The notes: generated by a model not told the origin, from the letters alone. A DNA stretch of 64,000 bases from Paenibacillus sp. RUD330 (GCF_002243345.2 NZ_CP022655.2:4094501-4158500); one strand, 5' to 3'; positions 44,098 through 53,253 are shown, numbered from the stretch's first letter. A program made the numbers and translations.

Positions 44098-44964
44098 TCA
44101 GTCCTCCAGCCGGCTGACATCGACATGCACGTCCAGCTCCTGGGCGCCGCTGCCGATATATACGCCCTTGAAGGGAACGATGTCCCGGTAATCGAGGCCA
44201 TGTCCCAGCTTGACGTAACGCTCCCCGATCGGAGAGGCGTTGGTCGGGTCGAAGCCGCGCCATCCCGCCGACGGGATATAAGCTTCGACCCATGCATGCG
44301 AAGCCTGCTCGAAGTCGGCATTGCCGCCCCTGAGATCCCCGACGAAATGATAGCCGCTCACATAACGGGCCGGTATGCCTTTGAGCCTGCAGCAGGCCAG
44401 CATCAGATGGGCGAAATCCTGGCAGACGCCGCGCCGGAATTCCAGCAGGTCGGCAGCCTTCGTATAAACGTTGGTCGCTTCGGGATCATAGATGAATTCC
44501 GCCTGGATGTCGGCGGACAACCTCTCCAGCCAGCCCAGCACTCCGGCATCCTGCCGACCGCGCGCCTCGGTGAAGGCCGAGATGGCCGGGGACAGCTCGG
44601 TGTATCCCGTAGGCAGCAGATACTCCGCGAACCGGTCGAGCGCTTCGTCTCCTCCCAGCCATGCCCATTCCTTCTCCGGCGGCATGGCGGCCGCCGCTGC
44701 AGCCGCAGGCGGCTCCTTCGTCGTCACGACCGTGGCCGTCCTCACCGTCAGCATCGTATGGGGCTCATTGACGGTGAAGGCATGGGCTTTGTTGCCGAAA
44801 TAGTCCTCATAGGCGAACATCGGGGCGTTGGGCTCGACCGAAATGCTGTGCTGATGGCAGGACTGGCGCTCGTCGGTAGCCGGCGTAAGCCTGATTTCAT
44901 TGACACTGTCCGTAACCGGATCGGCATAGCGGTAGCGGGTGATGTGGGAAATATGGAGCTTCAC
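44098..44964 (-). CDS. Transglutaminase-like cysteine protease-fold protein
   Basis: 288 residues from GTG 44964, seven bases after GGGGAGG and overlapping the previous stop (GTGA). N-terminal bacterial transglutaminase-like beta domain (VKLHISHITRYRYADPVTDSVNEIRLTP). Catalytic Cys in EFRRGVCQDFAHLMLACCRLKGIPARYVSGY, His in SHAWVEAYIP and Asp in WRGFDPTN. Last gene of the conserved ATP-grasp/alpha-E/transglutaminase trio (COG2308, COG2307, COG1305). It probably cleaves or transfers the peptide or amide made by the ATP-grasp partner. Confidence 0.92.
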   Translation of the reverse strand: MKLHISHITRYRYADPVTDSVNEIRLTPATDERQSCHQHSISVEPNAPMFAYEDYFGNKAHAFTVNEPHTMLTVRTATVVTTKEPPAAAAAAAMPPEKEWAWLGGDEALDRFAEYLLPTGYTELSPAISAFTEARGRQDAGVLGWLERLSADIQAEFIYDPEATNVYTKAADLLEFRRGVCQDFAHLMLACCRLKGIPARYVSGYHFVGDLRGGNADFEQASHAWVEAYIPSAGWRGFDPTNASPIGERYVKLGHGLDYRDIVPFKGVYIGSGAQELDVHVDVSRLED

Positions 44965-45950
44965 GCGCTGGCCTCCCCGATCCGAAAAAACGCCGACTCC
45001 ATGGCGGAGCCCAGCTGCCTGCACTGCTCGAGCAGATGGGCCGGAATCCGCCCTTCGCCGTCGAGCAGCAGATCCTCCCGCTCCAGGCAGGCCAGATCCG
45101 CCTTCGCCCGGCCTGAGCTGCGCGCGATCCGCCCATGCAAAATACGAAGCTGCTTGTCCTGGAGCTCCAGGCTGCACAGATGCTCATCCATCTTATGCAG
45201 GGCGTAATGGACCGAGCGTGGAAAAGCCGGGTTGAGCATGACGAACTCCACGATGCTCTCTACGCCGAACCCGTCCGCGTGATAGCGGCGGAAGGCGTCG
45301 TAGCCGCTGATGGACCGCAGCACCGCCTGCAGGTACGGATAGGCTTCCGGGCCGTTCCAGCCCCCTCCCGGCACCCAGCCGCGCACCGCCTGCAGGATGC
45401 GCAGCGTATTTTCCATCCGCTCCAGATGGCGGCCGCATTCCATGAAGCGCCATTCATTCTCGCGCGGCATGACGGAGTGGCTGTACCCCTGGAACAGGCT
45501 CGCCCAATCCTTCATCCGGCGGAAAAAAAGATGCGGCGCCTCCTCCCTCCAGCCCGCCTCCTGCCGCTCCCGCAGCCATAAGTACATGCCGTTGACGGTG
45601 TCCCACAGCTCGCCCGGCATCTTCTCCCGCAGCGTCCGCAGGTTGGCCCTGGCGCTGCTGACGCAGCTCAGGATGGAATTGGAGTTGTCCCGGTCCATCG
45701 TGACGTATTGGAGCACGTTTTCTTCCCGGTAAGCGGTATACCGCTCCTCATAAGCTTCCCGGCTGCCGATGGAGCTGACGACAAGCGCCCATTTGCCCGC
45801 CGATTCGACCTCCGCCCTCAGCTCATCCCCGCCCTTGTTCTCCGGGGTGCCCTGGAGATGGTACAGGACATCGACGAGCCGAGCGTGATTTTCCGTGCGC
45901 TCCATATAACGCCCGATCCAGAACAGCGCCTCCGCATTGCGGTTCAGCAT
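44961..45950 (-). CDS. Alpha-E domain protein (DUF403)
   Basis: 329 residues, all helical. Starts MLNRNAEALFWIGRYMERTENHARLVDVLYH, the hallmark of the family; contains HRxxP-like VEFVMLNPAFPRSVHYALHKMDEHL. Its role is unknown, and it almost always accompanies the circularly permuted ATP-grasp protein. Overlaps the transglutaminase start by four bases; 41 bases after the ATP-grasp gene. Confidence 0.93.
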   Translation of the reverse strand: MLNRNAEALFWIGRYMERTENHARLVDVLYHLQGTPENKGGDELRAEVESAGKWALVVSSIGSREAYEERYTAYREENVLQYVTMDRDNSNSILSCVSSARANLRTLREKMPGELWDTVNGMYLWLRERQEAGWREEAPHLFFRRMKDWASLFQGYSHSVMPRENEWRFMECGRHLERMENTLRILQAVRGWVPGGGWNGPEAYPYLQAVLRSISGYDAFRRYHADGFGVESIVEFVMLNPAFPRSVHYALHKMDEHLCSLELQDKQLRILHGRIARSSGRAKADLACLEREDLLLDGEGRIPAHLLEQCRQLGSAMESAFFRIGEASA

Positions 45951-45991
45951 GCCGCATCATCCTTTCCGACTCTATTGTTTCCGGGCTCCGC

Positions 45992-47455
45992 TCATGGCTG
46001 CCGGAGCACCCAGGTATCCTTGACCCCCCCGCCTTGGGAGGAGTTGACGACGAGCGAGCCTTCCTGCAGCGCCACCCGGGTCAAGCCTCCGGGCACGACA
46101 TGGATCTCTCCCGAGCCGCCGCTGAGGACGAAGCCCCGCAGGTCGATGTGGCGTGGCGCCATCCCCTGCGTGCCCATGACGGGGGCGGTCGACAGCTTCA
46201 TCGTTCGCTGGGCGATGTACCGCTCCGGATGGCGGCGGATGGACTCCCGGAACGCATCCAGCTCAGCCGGGGAAGCCTGCGGCCCGATCAGCATCCCGTA
46301 GCCGCCGGAGAGCGAGGTCTCCTTCACGACCAGCTCCTCCAGATGCTCCAGCGCGTAGTCCCTCTCTTCCTTTCGCGAAAGGATATAGGTCGGCACATTG
46401 TCCAGAATCGGCTCTTGCCCCATATAATAGCGGATCATCTCCGGAACATAGGCGTACACGGCCTTGTCGTCGGCCACGCCTGTTCCCGGAGCGTTGGCGA
46501 TGGCGACATTGCCGGCCCGATAGGCGTTCATCAGTCCAGGCACTCCCAGCATGGAATCCGGCTGAAAGGCGAGCGGATCAAGGAACTCATCGTCGATGCG
46601 CCGGTAGATGACATCCACCTGGCGGAGGCCCCTCAGGTCCCTGAGATAGATTTTCTGGTCCTTGCACACGAGGTCGCGCCCTTCCACGAGATGGATCCCG
46701 AGCTGCTGGGCGAGGAAGGTATGCTCGTAATAGGCGGAATTGTAGGAGCCCGGGGTGAGGAGGACGATGAGCGGATCCTTGCGCCCCGAAGGCGCCAGCG
46801 ATCTCAGGCCGCGCAGGAACATATTGAGGCTGCGGTCGGTGTCGGCCGCGGAGCTGGACAGGTACAGCTCGTGGAACAGCTCGTTCATCAGCGTCCTGCC
46901 CTTGAACATATAGGAAAATCCGGAAGGACTGCGCAGATTGTCCTCCAGCACGTAATAACCATGCTCGTCGCGGATGAGGTCGATGCCCGAGGCGGTCACG
47001 TAGACGCCGCCGGGAACATGCAGGCCGGCCATCTCGGGACGGAAGTAGCGGTTTCCGACGATCATGCGCCTCGGAATGAGTCCGTCCCGGATGATGCGCT
47101 GGCCATGGTAGATATCCTGGAGGAACAGATTGAGAGCCTTGACCCGCTGCTGCAGTCCCAGCTCCAGATGATGCCATTCGTCCGGCGGAATGATGCGCGG
47201 GATGCAGTCGAACGGAATCGTGCGTTCCTGCGGATCGGGAGCTCCCGGCGAATAGAGGGTGAACGTGATGCCTTCGTGGAGCATCCGGTCCCCGAGCGCT
47301 TGGCGTCGGCGCTCCTGCTCCGGCTGCTTCATGGCGGAGAAATGGCGGTGCACCTGCTCGTAGTGGGGCCGGACAACGCCCCGCTCATCATACATTTCAT
47401 CATAGAAAGAACGGGATTCGTAAGCGGCCGCGCGATGCGGCTCTGCCTTGGACAT
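45992..47455 (-). CDS. Circularly permuted ATP-grasp protein
   Basis: 487 residues of the COG2308 type. Characteristic segments: RSFYDEMYDERGVVRPHYEQV near the N-terminus, PFDCIPRIIPPDEWHHLELGLQQRVKALNLFLQDIYH, YYVLEDNLRSPSGFSYM, and the C-terminal VVKETSLSGGYGMLIGPQAS with HIDLRGFVLSGGSGEIHVVPGGLTRVAL. Family members are predicted peptide/amide ligases. First gene of its operon with its own sigma-A promoter. Confidence 0.94.
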   Translation of the reverse strand: MSKAEPHRAAAYESRSFYDEMYDERGVVRPHYEQVHRHFSAMKQPEQERRRQALGDRMLHEGITFTLYSPGAPDPQERTIPFDCIPRIIPPDEWHHLELGLQQRVKALNLFLQDIYHGQRIIRDGLIPRRMIVGNRYFRPEMAGLHVPGGVYVTASGIDLIRDEHGYYVLEDNLRSPSGFSYMFKGRTLMNELFHELYLSSSAADTDRSLNMFLRGLRSLAPSGRKDPLIVLLTPGSYNSAYYEHTFLAQQLGIHLVEGRDLVCKDQKIYLRDLRGLRQVDVIYRRIDDEFLDPLAFQPDSMLGVPGLMNAYRAGNVAIANAPGTGVADDKAVYAYVPEMIRYYMGQEPILDNVPTYILSRKEERDYALEHLEELVVKETSLSGGYGMLIGPQASPAELDAFRESIRRHPERYIAQRTMKLSTAPVMGTQGMAPRHIDLRGFVLSGGSGEIHVVPGGLTRVALQEGSLVVNSSQGGGVKDTWVLRQP

Positions 47456-47547
47456 GGGCGTAGACCTCCCTCCGGTACGGGCTTCAGCGGGGACGGGATG
47501 CCGGCCGTAACGGTCGAATGAAGATGGAGCTGGAGTTTTTTACCCCG

Positions 47548-47590
47548 ATCATACAAGATCCTCCCAATGTATGTCAATATAACTGACATA
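47548..47590 (-). promoter_or_regulatory. ATP-grasp operon promoter with palindrome
   Basis: Minus strand TTGACA (47572-47577), 18 bases, TATGAT (47548-47553). TATGTCA-N7-TGACATA (47570-47590) overlaps the minus-35 and could be an operator. Confidence 0.65.
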
Positions 47591-47776
47591 TATGAACCAA
47601 GGGCGTTTGCGCTCGAATCATGGAAGTTTATGCGGGAAGACCGTCTTCAAGACCAATGAGCCGGGCAGAGGGGCTCGCCGCGACTGCCGGAAGCTCCTTC
47701 AGTCCAGTGACATCATAAGGGCAAAGACCGTCGCCGGAAACGGTCCTGCTCTCGCAATGGAAGCCGCCTCCGCGCG

Positions 47777-47817
47777 AAAAAAGCCGCCTCCGGGTCCACT
47801 GGACCTGGAAACGGCTC
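47777..47817 (-). terminator. Terminator of prkA
   Basis: AGCCG/CGGCT outer stem with GGTCC/GGACC inside, followed by six T on the minus strand. The rest of 47591-47776 shows no gene. Confidence 0.75.
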
Positions 47818-47851
47818 TTGCTTGCATCGCTTGTAAGCCCGCAGGACGGCT

Positions 47852-49747
47852 TCAGCGGTTGAGCAGGCTGCCCACATAACGCAGCAGCTCGTTGGCGCTC
47901 GCCGGCGTGTAGCCATGCTCGTCGACGAGGCGCTTGGTCACCTCGTTCATCCGCTTGAGCTGGTTCTCATCCGGCGTCTTCGTGGACGTCGTGATCTTCA
48001 CGATATCCTTGAGATCGGCGAACAGCTTTTTCTCCACCGCCTCGCGCAGCCGTTCGTGGCTCGTATAGTCGAATTTGCGCGCCTTGCGGGAATAGGAGGA
48101 GATGCGGATCAGGATTTCTTCGCGGAACGCCTTCTTCGCATTTTCGGATACGCCGATCTGCTCCTCGATGGAGCGCATCAGCCGCTCGTCGGGGTCCATC
48201 GCCTCTCCCGTGAGGGGATCCTTGATTTTGGACCAGTTGCAGTAGGCCTCGATGTTGTCGAGATAATTTTCAAACAGCGTGCGGGCCGACTCCTCGAAGG
48301 AATAGACGAATGCCTTCTGCACCTCGTTCTTGGCGAGGCCGTCGTATTCCTTGCGCGCCACGGAGATGAAGTTTAAGTAACGCTCGCGCTCATCCTTGGT
48401 GATGGAAGGATGCTGGTCGAGCCCGTCCTTGAGCGCCCGCAGCACGTCGAGCGCGTTGATATGGTCCATTTCGCCCTTGATGAGGGCGCTGGAGATGCGG
48501 TTGATGACATAGCGGGGATCGATGCCCGACATGCCCTCCTCCAGAAATTCATTCTGCATTTCCTTGAGATCGGCGTCCTTGTACCCTTCGACCTCCTCCC
48601 CGTCGTACATCCGCATTTTCTTCACGAGATCCATGCCCTGCTTCTTGGATTCCTTGAGCCGGGTCAGGATGGAGAAGATGGCCGCTGTACGGAGCGCATG
48701 AGGGGCGATATGGACATGGCGCAGATCGCTCTGGGCGATCAGCTTGGCGTAGATCTTCTCCTCATCCGACACCTTGAGGTTGTACGGAATCGGCATGACG
48801 ATCATGCGCGACTGCAGCGCCTCGTTTTTTTTGTTGGAAATGAACGCCTTGTACTCGGATTCGTTCGTATGGGCGACGATCAATTCATCCGCGCTGATCA
48901 AGGCGAACCTGCCTGCCTTGAACTGGCCCTCCTGCGTCAGCGACAGCAGGTTCCAGAGGAACTTTTCATCGCATTTGAGCATTTCCTGGAACTCCATCAG
49001 GCCGCGGTTCGCCTTGTTCAGCTCGCCGTCGAAGCGGTAAGCCCGCGGATCCGATTCCGAGCCGTACTCGGTGATCGTGGAAAAGTCGATGCTGCCGGTC
49101 AGATCCGCGATATCCTGCGATTTGGGATCCGAAGGGCTGAACGTGCCGATGCCGACCCGGTTGTCCTCGGACAGGAACACCCTCTCGACGAGCACGTTTT
49201 CGATGTCGTCCTCGAACTCCGTCTTCAGCCGGAGCTGGCAGGACGGGCACAGATTGCCTTCGATCCGGACGCCGAGCTCCTTCTCGAGCTCGGGACGCAG
49301 CTCGTGGGGGATGAGATGCAGCGGATCCTCGTGCATCGGGCAGCCCTTGATCGCGTATACGGCTCCCTGCCCGGTGCGGGAAAACTTCTCCAGCCCTTTT
49401 TTCAGCATCGTGACGATGGTCGACTTGCCGCCGCTGACCGGCCCCATCAGCAGCAGGATCCGCTTGCGCACGTCGAGCCTTCTCGCGGCGGAGTGGAAAT
49501 ATTCCTCCATCAGCTTTTCAACGGCGCGGTCCAGTCCGAAGATTTCCTGCTGGAAGAACTTATAGGTTTTCTGGCCGTTTTTCTCCTCGATGCCATGCGA
49601 CTTGATCATCTCATACACCCGCGAATGCGCCGTCATCGCCGGTGACGGATCGCTCCTGAGCAGGTCGATGTACTCTTTGAATGTGCCTGACCAGGCCAGG
49701 CGGTCGCCCTCCGACTTGTACTCCGCAATCCGTTTGAAAATATCCAT
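47852..49747 (-). CDS. prkA: PrkA serine protein kinase / AAA-type protein
   Basis: 631 residues from ATG 49747, the same length as B. subtilis PrkA; the frame opens further upstream without support. N-terminal AAA domain with Walker A GPVSGGKST and the two-Cys NLCPSCQ segment, then ALISADELIVAHTNESEYKAF; a C-terminal kinase-like domain follows (YCNWSKIKDPLTGEAMDPDERLMRSIEEQIG). PrkA acts in sporulation in Bacillus and is often found with yhbH and spoVR-type genes. Here it is alone, and spoVR is 36 kb away in the window. Confidence 0.95.
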   Translation of the reverse strand: MDIFKRIAEYKSEGDRLAWSGTFKEYIDLLRSDPSPAMTAHSRVYEMIKSHGIEEKNGQKTYKFFQQEIFGLDRAVEKLMEEYFHSAARRLDVRKRILLLMGPVSGGKSTIVTMLKKGLEKFSRTGQGAVYAIKGCPMHEDPLHLIPHELRPELEKELGVRIEGNLCPSCQLRLKTEFEDDIENVLVERVFLSEDNRVGIGTFSPSDPKSQDIADLTGSIDFSTITEYGSESDPRAYRFDGELNKANRGLMEFQEMLKCDEKFLWNLLSLTQEGQFKAGRFALISADELIVAHTNESEYKAFISNKKNEALQSRMIVMPIPYNLKVSDEEKIYAKLIAQSDLRHVHIAPHALRTAAIFSILTRLKESKKQGMDLVKKMRMYDGEEVEGYKDADLKEMQNEFLEEGMSGIDPRYVINRISSALIKGEMDHINALDVLRALKDGLDQHPSITKDERERYLNFISVARKEYDGLAKNEVQKAFVYSFEESARTLFENYLDNIEAYCNWSKIKDPLTGEAMDPDERLMRSIEEQIGVSENAKKAFREEILIRISSYSRKARKFDYTSHERLREAVEKKLFADLKDIVKITTSTKTPDENQLKRMNEVTKRLVDEHGYTPASANELLRYVGSLLNR

Positions 49748-49825
49748 GCTGCGCCTCCTCCCATCGCTTCCGCTGAACCTTCCCTTGCATCCCTCTTCGC
49801 CCAGGCTTCTCTCTGCTTCCGCTTC

Positions 49826-49842
49826 CGAATAGCAGCTATTCG
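49826..49842. repeat. Perfect palindrome in prkA leader
   Basis: CGAATAGC-A-GCTATTCG, about 80 bases before prkA. A CATAGGCTT element just upstream of it (49851-49859, minus strand) is near the sigma-K minus-10 pattern but unproven. 49748-50028 otherwise is a divergent regulatory gap. Confidence 0.45.
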
Positions 49843-50028
49843 AAGTATTTAAGCCTATGCGGACCCCCCTCATAACTTGACCGGAAATTTCGCCGCTTTA
49901 AAGGAATTGCCATTGCTGCGCGCATCTCCTATAATGAACGGACGATGGGAACAGGCGTGCGCCGGATGCCCCGCACGGCAGCGGGAGGCGCCCTTGTTCC
50001 GAGGCGGCTCGGAAAGGAGGCTTGTGCG

Positions 50029-50823
50029 ATGGCGGTAAGGGAAGAGGCGGAGCTCTACGGCCCCGTCAAGGCTTATTATGAAAAACTCGGCTACGAGGTC
50101 AAAGGCGAGGTGCTTCACTGCGACCTCGTCGCGATCCGCCCGGACGGCGGCGAGACGCTGATCGTGGAGCTCAAGAAGACGTTCACGCTGGCGCTGCTGC
50201 TGCAGGGACTGCAGCGGATGCGGATCGCCGACGGCGTCGTGCTCGCGGTCGAGCGCAACCGCTCGAAGCGCGGCGCGGTGAACCAGCGCTTCGGAGAGCT
50301 GGCCGAGCTGTGCCGCATGCTCGGCATGGGGCTGCTCACCGTCACCTTCTACAAGACGAAGGCGCCGGTGCTGGAAATGCTCTGCGAGCTCGGCGACGCG
50401 CCCATGCGCGGACGCAGGCCGTCGCGCGAGAAGCGGCTGCTGCAGGAATTCCGGGAGCGCAGCGGCGACTACAACGTCGGCGGCAGCGGGCGCGCTTCCG
50501 GGCGCATCATGATGACCGCCTACCGGGAGAAGGCGCTGCGCCTGGCCTGGGGCCTCAAGGCCGGCGGCCCGCTGTCCCCGGCCCGGCTGCGAGACCTGAC
50601 CGGCGTCGCCCGCGCCGGCGAGCTGCTGCGCAGCAACTACTACGGCTGGTTCGCCAAGATCGAGCGCGGCGTCTACCGGCTGCTGCCGGCAGGCGAAGCC
50701 GCGCTGGAGCAGCATGCCGTTGTCATCGCCGCCTGGCGGGAGCAGGCGGCGGCCTTGGTCCAGCCCGAGCCGGAAGCTCGGCGCCCGGCGGAGACAACCA
50801 AACGCAAAAAAACACGGCCCTAG
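50029..50823 (+). CDS. DUF2161 protein, PD-(D/E)XK nuclease-like
   Basis: 264 residues from ATG 50029 (AAAGGAGG eight bases upstream). Early segment EAELYGPVKAYYEKLGYEVKGEVLHCDLVAIRPDGGETLIVELKKTF carries the D...ExK pattern of restriction-nuclease folds. The C-terminal half is basic and helical (SREKRLLQEFRERSGDYNVGG; ending KRKKTRP) and may bind nucleic acid. DUF2161 proteins are uncharacterised. It is a single gene with a strong terminator. Confidence 0.8.
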   Translation: MAVREEAELYGPVKAYYEKLGYEVKGEVLHCDLVAIRPDGGETLIVELKKTFTLALLLQGLQRMRIADGVVLAVERNRSKRGAVNQRFGELAELCRMLGMGLLTVTFYKTKAPVLEMLCELGDAPMRGRRPSREKRLLQEFRERSGDYNVGGSGRASGRIMMTAYREKALRLAWGLKAGGPLSPARLRDLTGVARAGELLRSNYYGWFAKIERGVYRLLPAGEAALEQHAVVIAAWREQAAALVQPEPEARRPAETTKRKKTRP

Positions 50824-50843
50824 GCGTAGAGCCCGTGTTTTTT
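50805..50843 (+). terminator. Terminator overlapping end of DUF2161 gene
   Basis: AAAAAACACGG pairs with CCGTGTTTTTT; the 5' arm encodes the last Lys-rich codons of the gene. Confidence 0.9.
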
Positions 50844-50877
50844 CGGTTGGTGTCCGGCGGATGGAGTTCATGGCCCC

Positions 50878-50969
50878 CGCCCCAGGCCAGGACGCCGGTC
50901 CACTGGCCGGCGTCCTGAGCGTCCGCCCCAGGCCAGGACACCGGTCCATTGGCCGGCGTTCTGAGCGCC
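50878..50969. repeat. Two copies of a 46-bp hairpin repeat
   Basis: GCCCCAGGCCAGGACGCCGG... appears twice in tandem with a few substitutions. Each copy folds back on itself (GGACGCCGG with CCGGCGTCC). Confidence 0.75.
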
Positions 50970-50995
50970 CGGGTCCCGTTCGGGCATCGACGGAC

Positions 50996-51143
50996 GTTGG
51001 CCTCGCTGCTGGCGCTCTGGACCTCAAGAGATGTTGGCCTCGCTGCTGGCGCTCTGGACCTCAAGAGATGTTGGCCTCGCTGCTGGCGCTCTGGACCTCA
51101 ATAGATGTTGGCCTCGCTGCTGGCGCTCTGGACCTCGGGAGAT
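50996..51143 (+). repeat. Four tandem copies of a 37-bp repeat
   Basis: Units begin GTTGGCCTCGCTGCTGGCGC at 50996, 51033, 51070 and 51107. They differ only at a few end positions. 37 is not a multiple of three, so the array is not a coding repeat. Confidence 0.9.
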
Positions 51144-51181
51144 GGCCTATAATTTTCGGCTCGATGTTCCGGCATATCGCC

Positions 51182-51367
51182 TTCTATCGGACATACGTTC
51201 CGCTATTTCCCCAAAAAACACGCGATTTCTGTTCTATCGGACATACGTTCCGCTATTTCCAATTTTTTATCGATTTTATGATAGAGTCGACACGAATAAC
51301 GGATCCTATGTCCGACAATCCTCAAATGAAGGCATAGTGTTCCAAATAACGGATCCTATGTCCGATA
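51182..51367. repeat. Four-copy dispersed element, two direct and two inverted
   Basis: 51182-51210 and 51232-51260 are identical 29-mers (TTCTATCGGACATACGTTCC start). 51295-51315 and 51345-51367 (AATAACGGATCCTATGTCCG start) are the same element inverted, with a changed centre. Both pairs have a 50-bp period. Looks like a small interspersed repeat family. Confidence 0.85.
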
Positions 51368-51521
51368 GCTGCTCGTATAACATGAAGATTGCCGGGGCAA
51401 CTCCTCTCGACAGCTGTTCACCGTTCACCAACACTCCTATATGGGATGGGGAGACAGGTAGGCGAGATGCAAAAGTCATTATCGCGCTTGGCCGTAATGC
51501 CAACTATCCGAACCACTTCAC

Positions 51522-51860
51522 TCCGCATCTTCCCTTGCACCGCACACGACAACATCTATCCGCACGCTTCTCTGCATTGATACCTAGCCACACATCCTCG
51601 CAACGAGACGTACCGCCAACCGTCCGTACACTTCCCTGCGCCGCGTTGTACCGCTACCTATCCGCATCTTCCCTCGCACCGCACACGACGCCATCTATCC
51701 GCACGCTTCCCTGCATTGATACCTATCCACACATCCTCGCAACGAGACGTACCGCCAACCGTCCGTACACTTCCCTGCGCCGCGTTGTACCGCTACCTAT
51801 CCGCATCTTCCCTCGCACCGCACACGACGCCATCTATCCGCACAATTCCCTGCACCGGTA
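51522..51860 (+). repeat. 139-bp tandem repeat, about 2.5 copies
   Basis: TCCGCATCTTCCCT occurs at 51522, 51661 and 51800, with near-identical sequence between. Cytosine-rich on the plus strand, no ribosome site, and frames crossing it change with each unit. Non-coding minisatellite-like array; 51861-51960 holds nothing further. Confidence 0.88.
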
Positions 51861-51960
51861 CCAATCCATGCATCCCCAGCGCGAGACGCCACCACCACTA
51901 TCCGCGGCATCCGCTCACGGATGCGCCCGTTGAAGCCCGGCCAGCCATGGCGCCAAAAAA

Positions 51961-53076
51961 TTACGACCGGGCCTGGAACTCGCCGATCGTCTCGCCGAGC
52001 AGCCGGACTCCATGCTCCAGCCGGGCTTCGCCCGATCCTGCTTCGCAGCTGATCGTTACGACGGCGCGCGGCCGTCCGCGGCCCTGAATGCTGCCGCCGG
52101 AAAAGCTGATTCCCTTCAGGCGGGCCGCTTTCGCCAGCGCCGCAAGGCCGAGCCCTTCCGGCAGCAGCAGCGACAGCTCGCCGGCTCGAGCAGCCCTTCG
52201 CCAGCCGACCGACGGAGCCATCGTCGTACGGAGCGCCGCCTCCAGATGCTGCAGCGCCGCATCCCAGCCGGCAGCAGCCTCCTTGATCCGCTCGGACAGC
52301 GAGCCGATTTCAAGCAGCTCCTCCATAATTCGTCCGCCCAACAAGCCGGCCGTTCCCGAAGCCCGCTGCAATCCCGCCAGACGGCGGATCATCTGCGGCT
52401 CGGCTGCGATCCACGCCGTCTCCACACCCGGCATTCCGGTACTGAGCGAGCCGATCGCGGCGACCTCGGTCCGATCCGGTCCGGTCCCGAACGCCAGCTT
52501 CGGACCGCCGGCTCCGAGCAGCCGCCAACCATCCTCGCCATCCGTCCAAGCCCGCCCCTGCGCCCCCCAGCGGCAGTCGGGAAGCCGAACGACTGCGAGC
52601 CGGCAGCCGCTCGGCACGGCCAAGGGCTCCATAGCCCCCGCCTCCCGGGCCTCAGCTCCTCCGGCACTCTCCCACCCGGCTTGCTCCAAATAAAGCATCC
52701 GCGCCGCTTCCATCCGTACGGCACTGCTGTCCCCCAGCCTTCCGACATCGCCGAAGCTCTCCGCATCCAGACCATGCAGCCGCATCAGCTCCAGCGCCTT
52801 CGGCTCGCCAGGCAGCGCTCCCGCCGCATCGCCCGTCCAATGCTTGTCTCTGAGCAGCAGATCCAGCGCCGCAAGCGGCGTCGGCACAGCAAGGCACTCC
52901 CATGCATCCGGGATCGACTTGCCGGCCAGCCTCCGCAGCGCCTCCGGCAGCCGCTCGTTGCCGCGCTGATGCTCCAGCGCCCTATTCATGGCAGCCTCGA
53001 TCTCCTCCCTGCCGAACAAACGAAACCGCTGGGCGCCTGGTTCACTCAAATTCAGCATGGTTTCCTGTCTAGTCAT
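51961..53076 (-). CDS. Aminotransferase class I/II-fold protein lacking the catalytic lysine
   Basis: 371 residues from ATG 53076 (AGGAGGG six bases upstream). The layout follows fold-type I aminotransferase (MocR C-terminal-like) domains: LFGREEIEAAMNRALEHQRGNERLPEALRRLAG, then PTPLAALDLLLRD, then AIGSLSTGMPGVETAWIAAEPQMIRRLAGLQRASGTAGLLGGRIMEELLEIGSLSERI, then ALAKAARLKGISFSGGSIQG near the end. Where active relatives read SxSKxxxPGLRxGY, this reads SLSTGMPGVETAW: the PLP lysine is Thr. There is no HTH domain. Probably a non-enzymatic or decaying relative; no partner gene nearby explains it. Confidence 0.55.
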   Translation of the reverse strand: MTRQETMLNLSEPGAQRFRLFGREEIEAAMNRALEHQRGNERLPEALRRLAGKSIPDAWECLAVPTPLAALDLLLRDKHWTGDAAGALPGEPKALELMRLHGLDAESFGDVGRLGDSSAVRMEAARMLYLEQAGWESAGGAEAREAGAMEPLAVPSGCRLAVVRLPDCRWGAQGRAWTDGEDGWRLLGAGGPKLAFGTGPDRTEVAAIGSLSTGMPGVETAWIAAEPQMIRRLAGLQRASGTAGLLGGRIMEELLEIGSLSERIKEAAAGWDAALQHLEAALRTTMAPSVGWRRAARAGELSLLLPEGLGLAALAKAARLKGISFSGGSIQGRGRPRAVVTISCEAGSGEARLEHGVRLLGETIGEFQARS

Positions 53077-53253
53077 GGCCATCCCTCCTGGCGGACGGCA
53101 GAGATGCCGGCCTCTATATGAAACTAAATTCGCTTAAACGCCGAGCAAGATCATCCATGCGTCCTGCGCCTCTTGGTCCTATTCGAGCTTTCGCCGTCCC
53201 GATCCGCTGGCGGCTCCGACAGTCCGTCCATCGTCCGCTTCCGCTTCAAACAC

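Noticed and set aside
50996-51143. CRISPR array
   Set aside because: Units abut without spacers and no cas genes are present.
51031-51933. 300-residue plus-strand ORF across repeats
   Set aside because: Crosses non-triplet tandem repeats, has no ribosome site and changes character at each unit.
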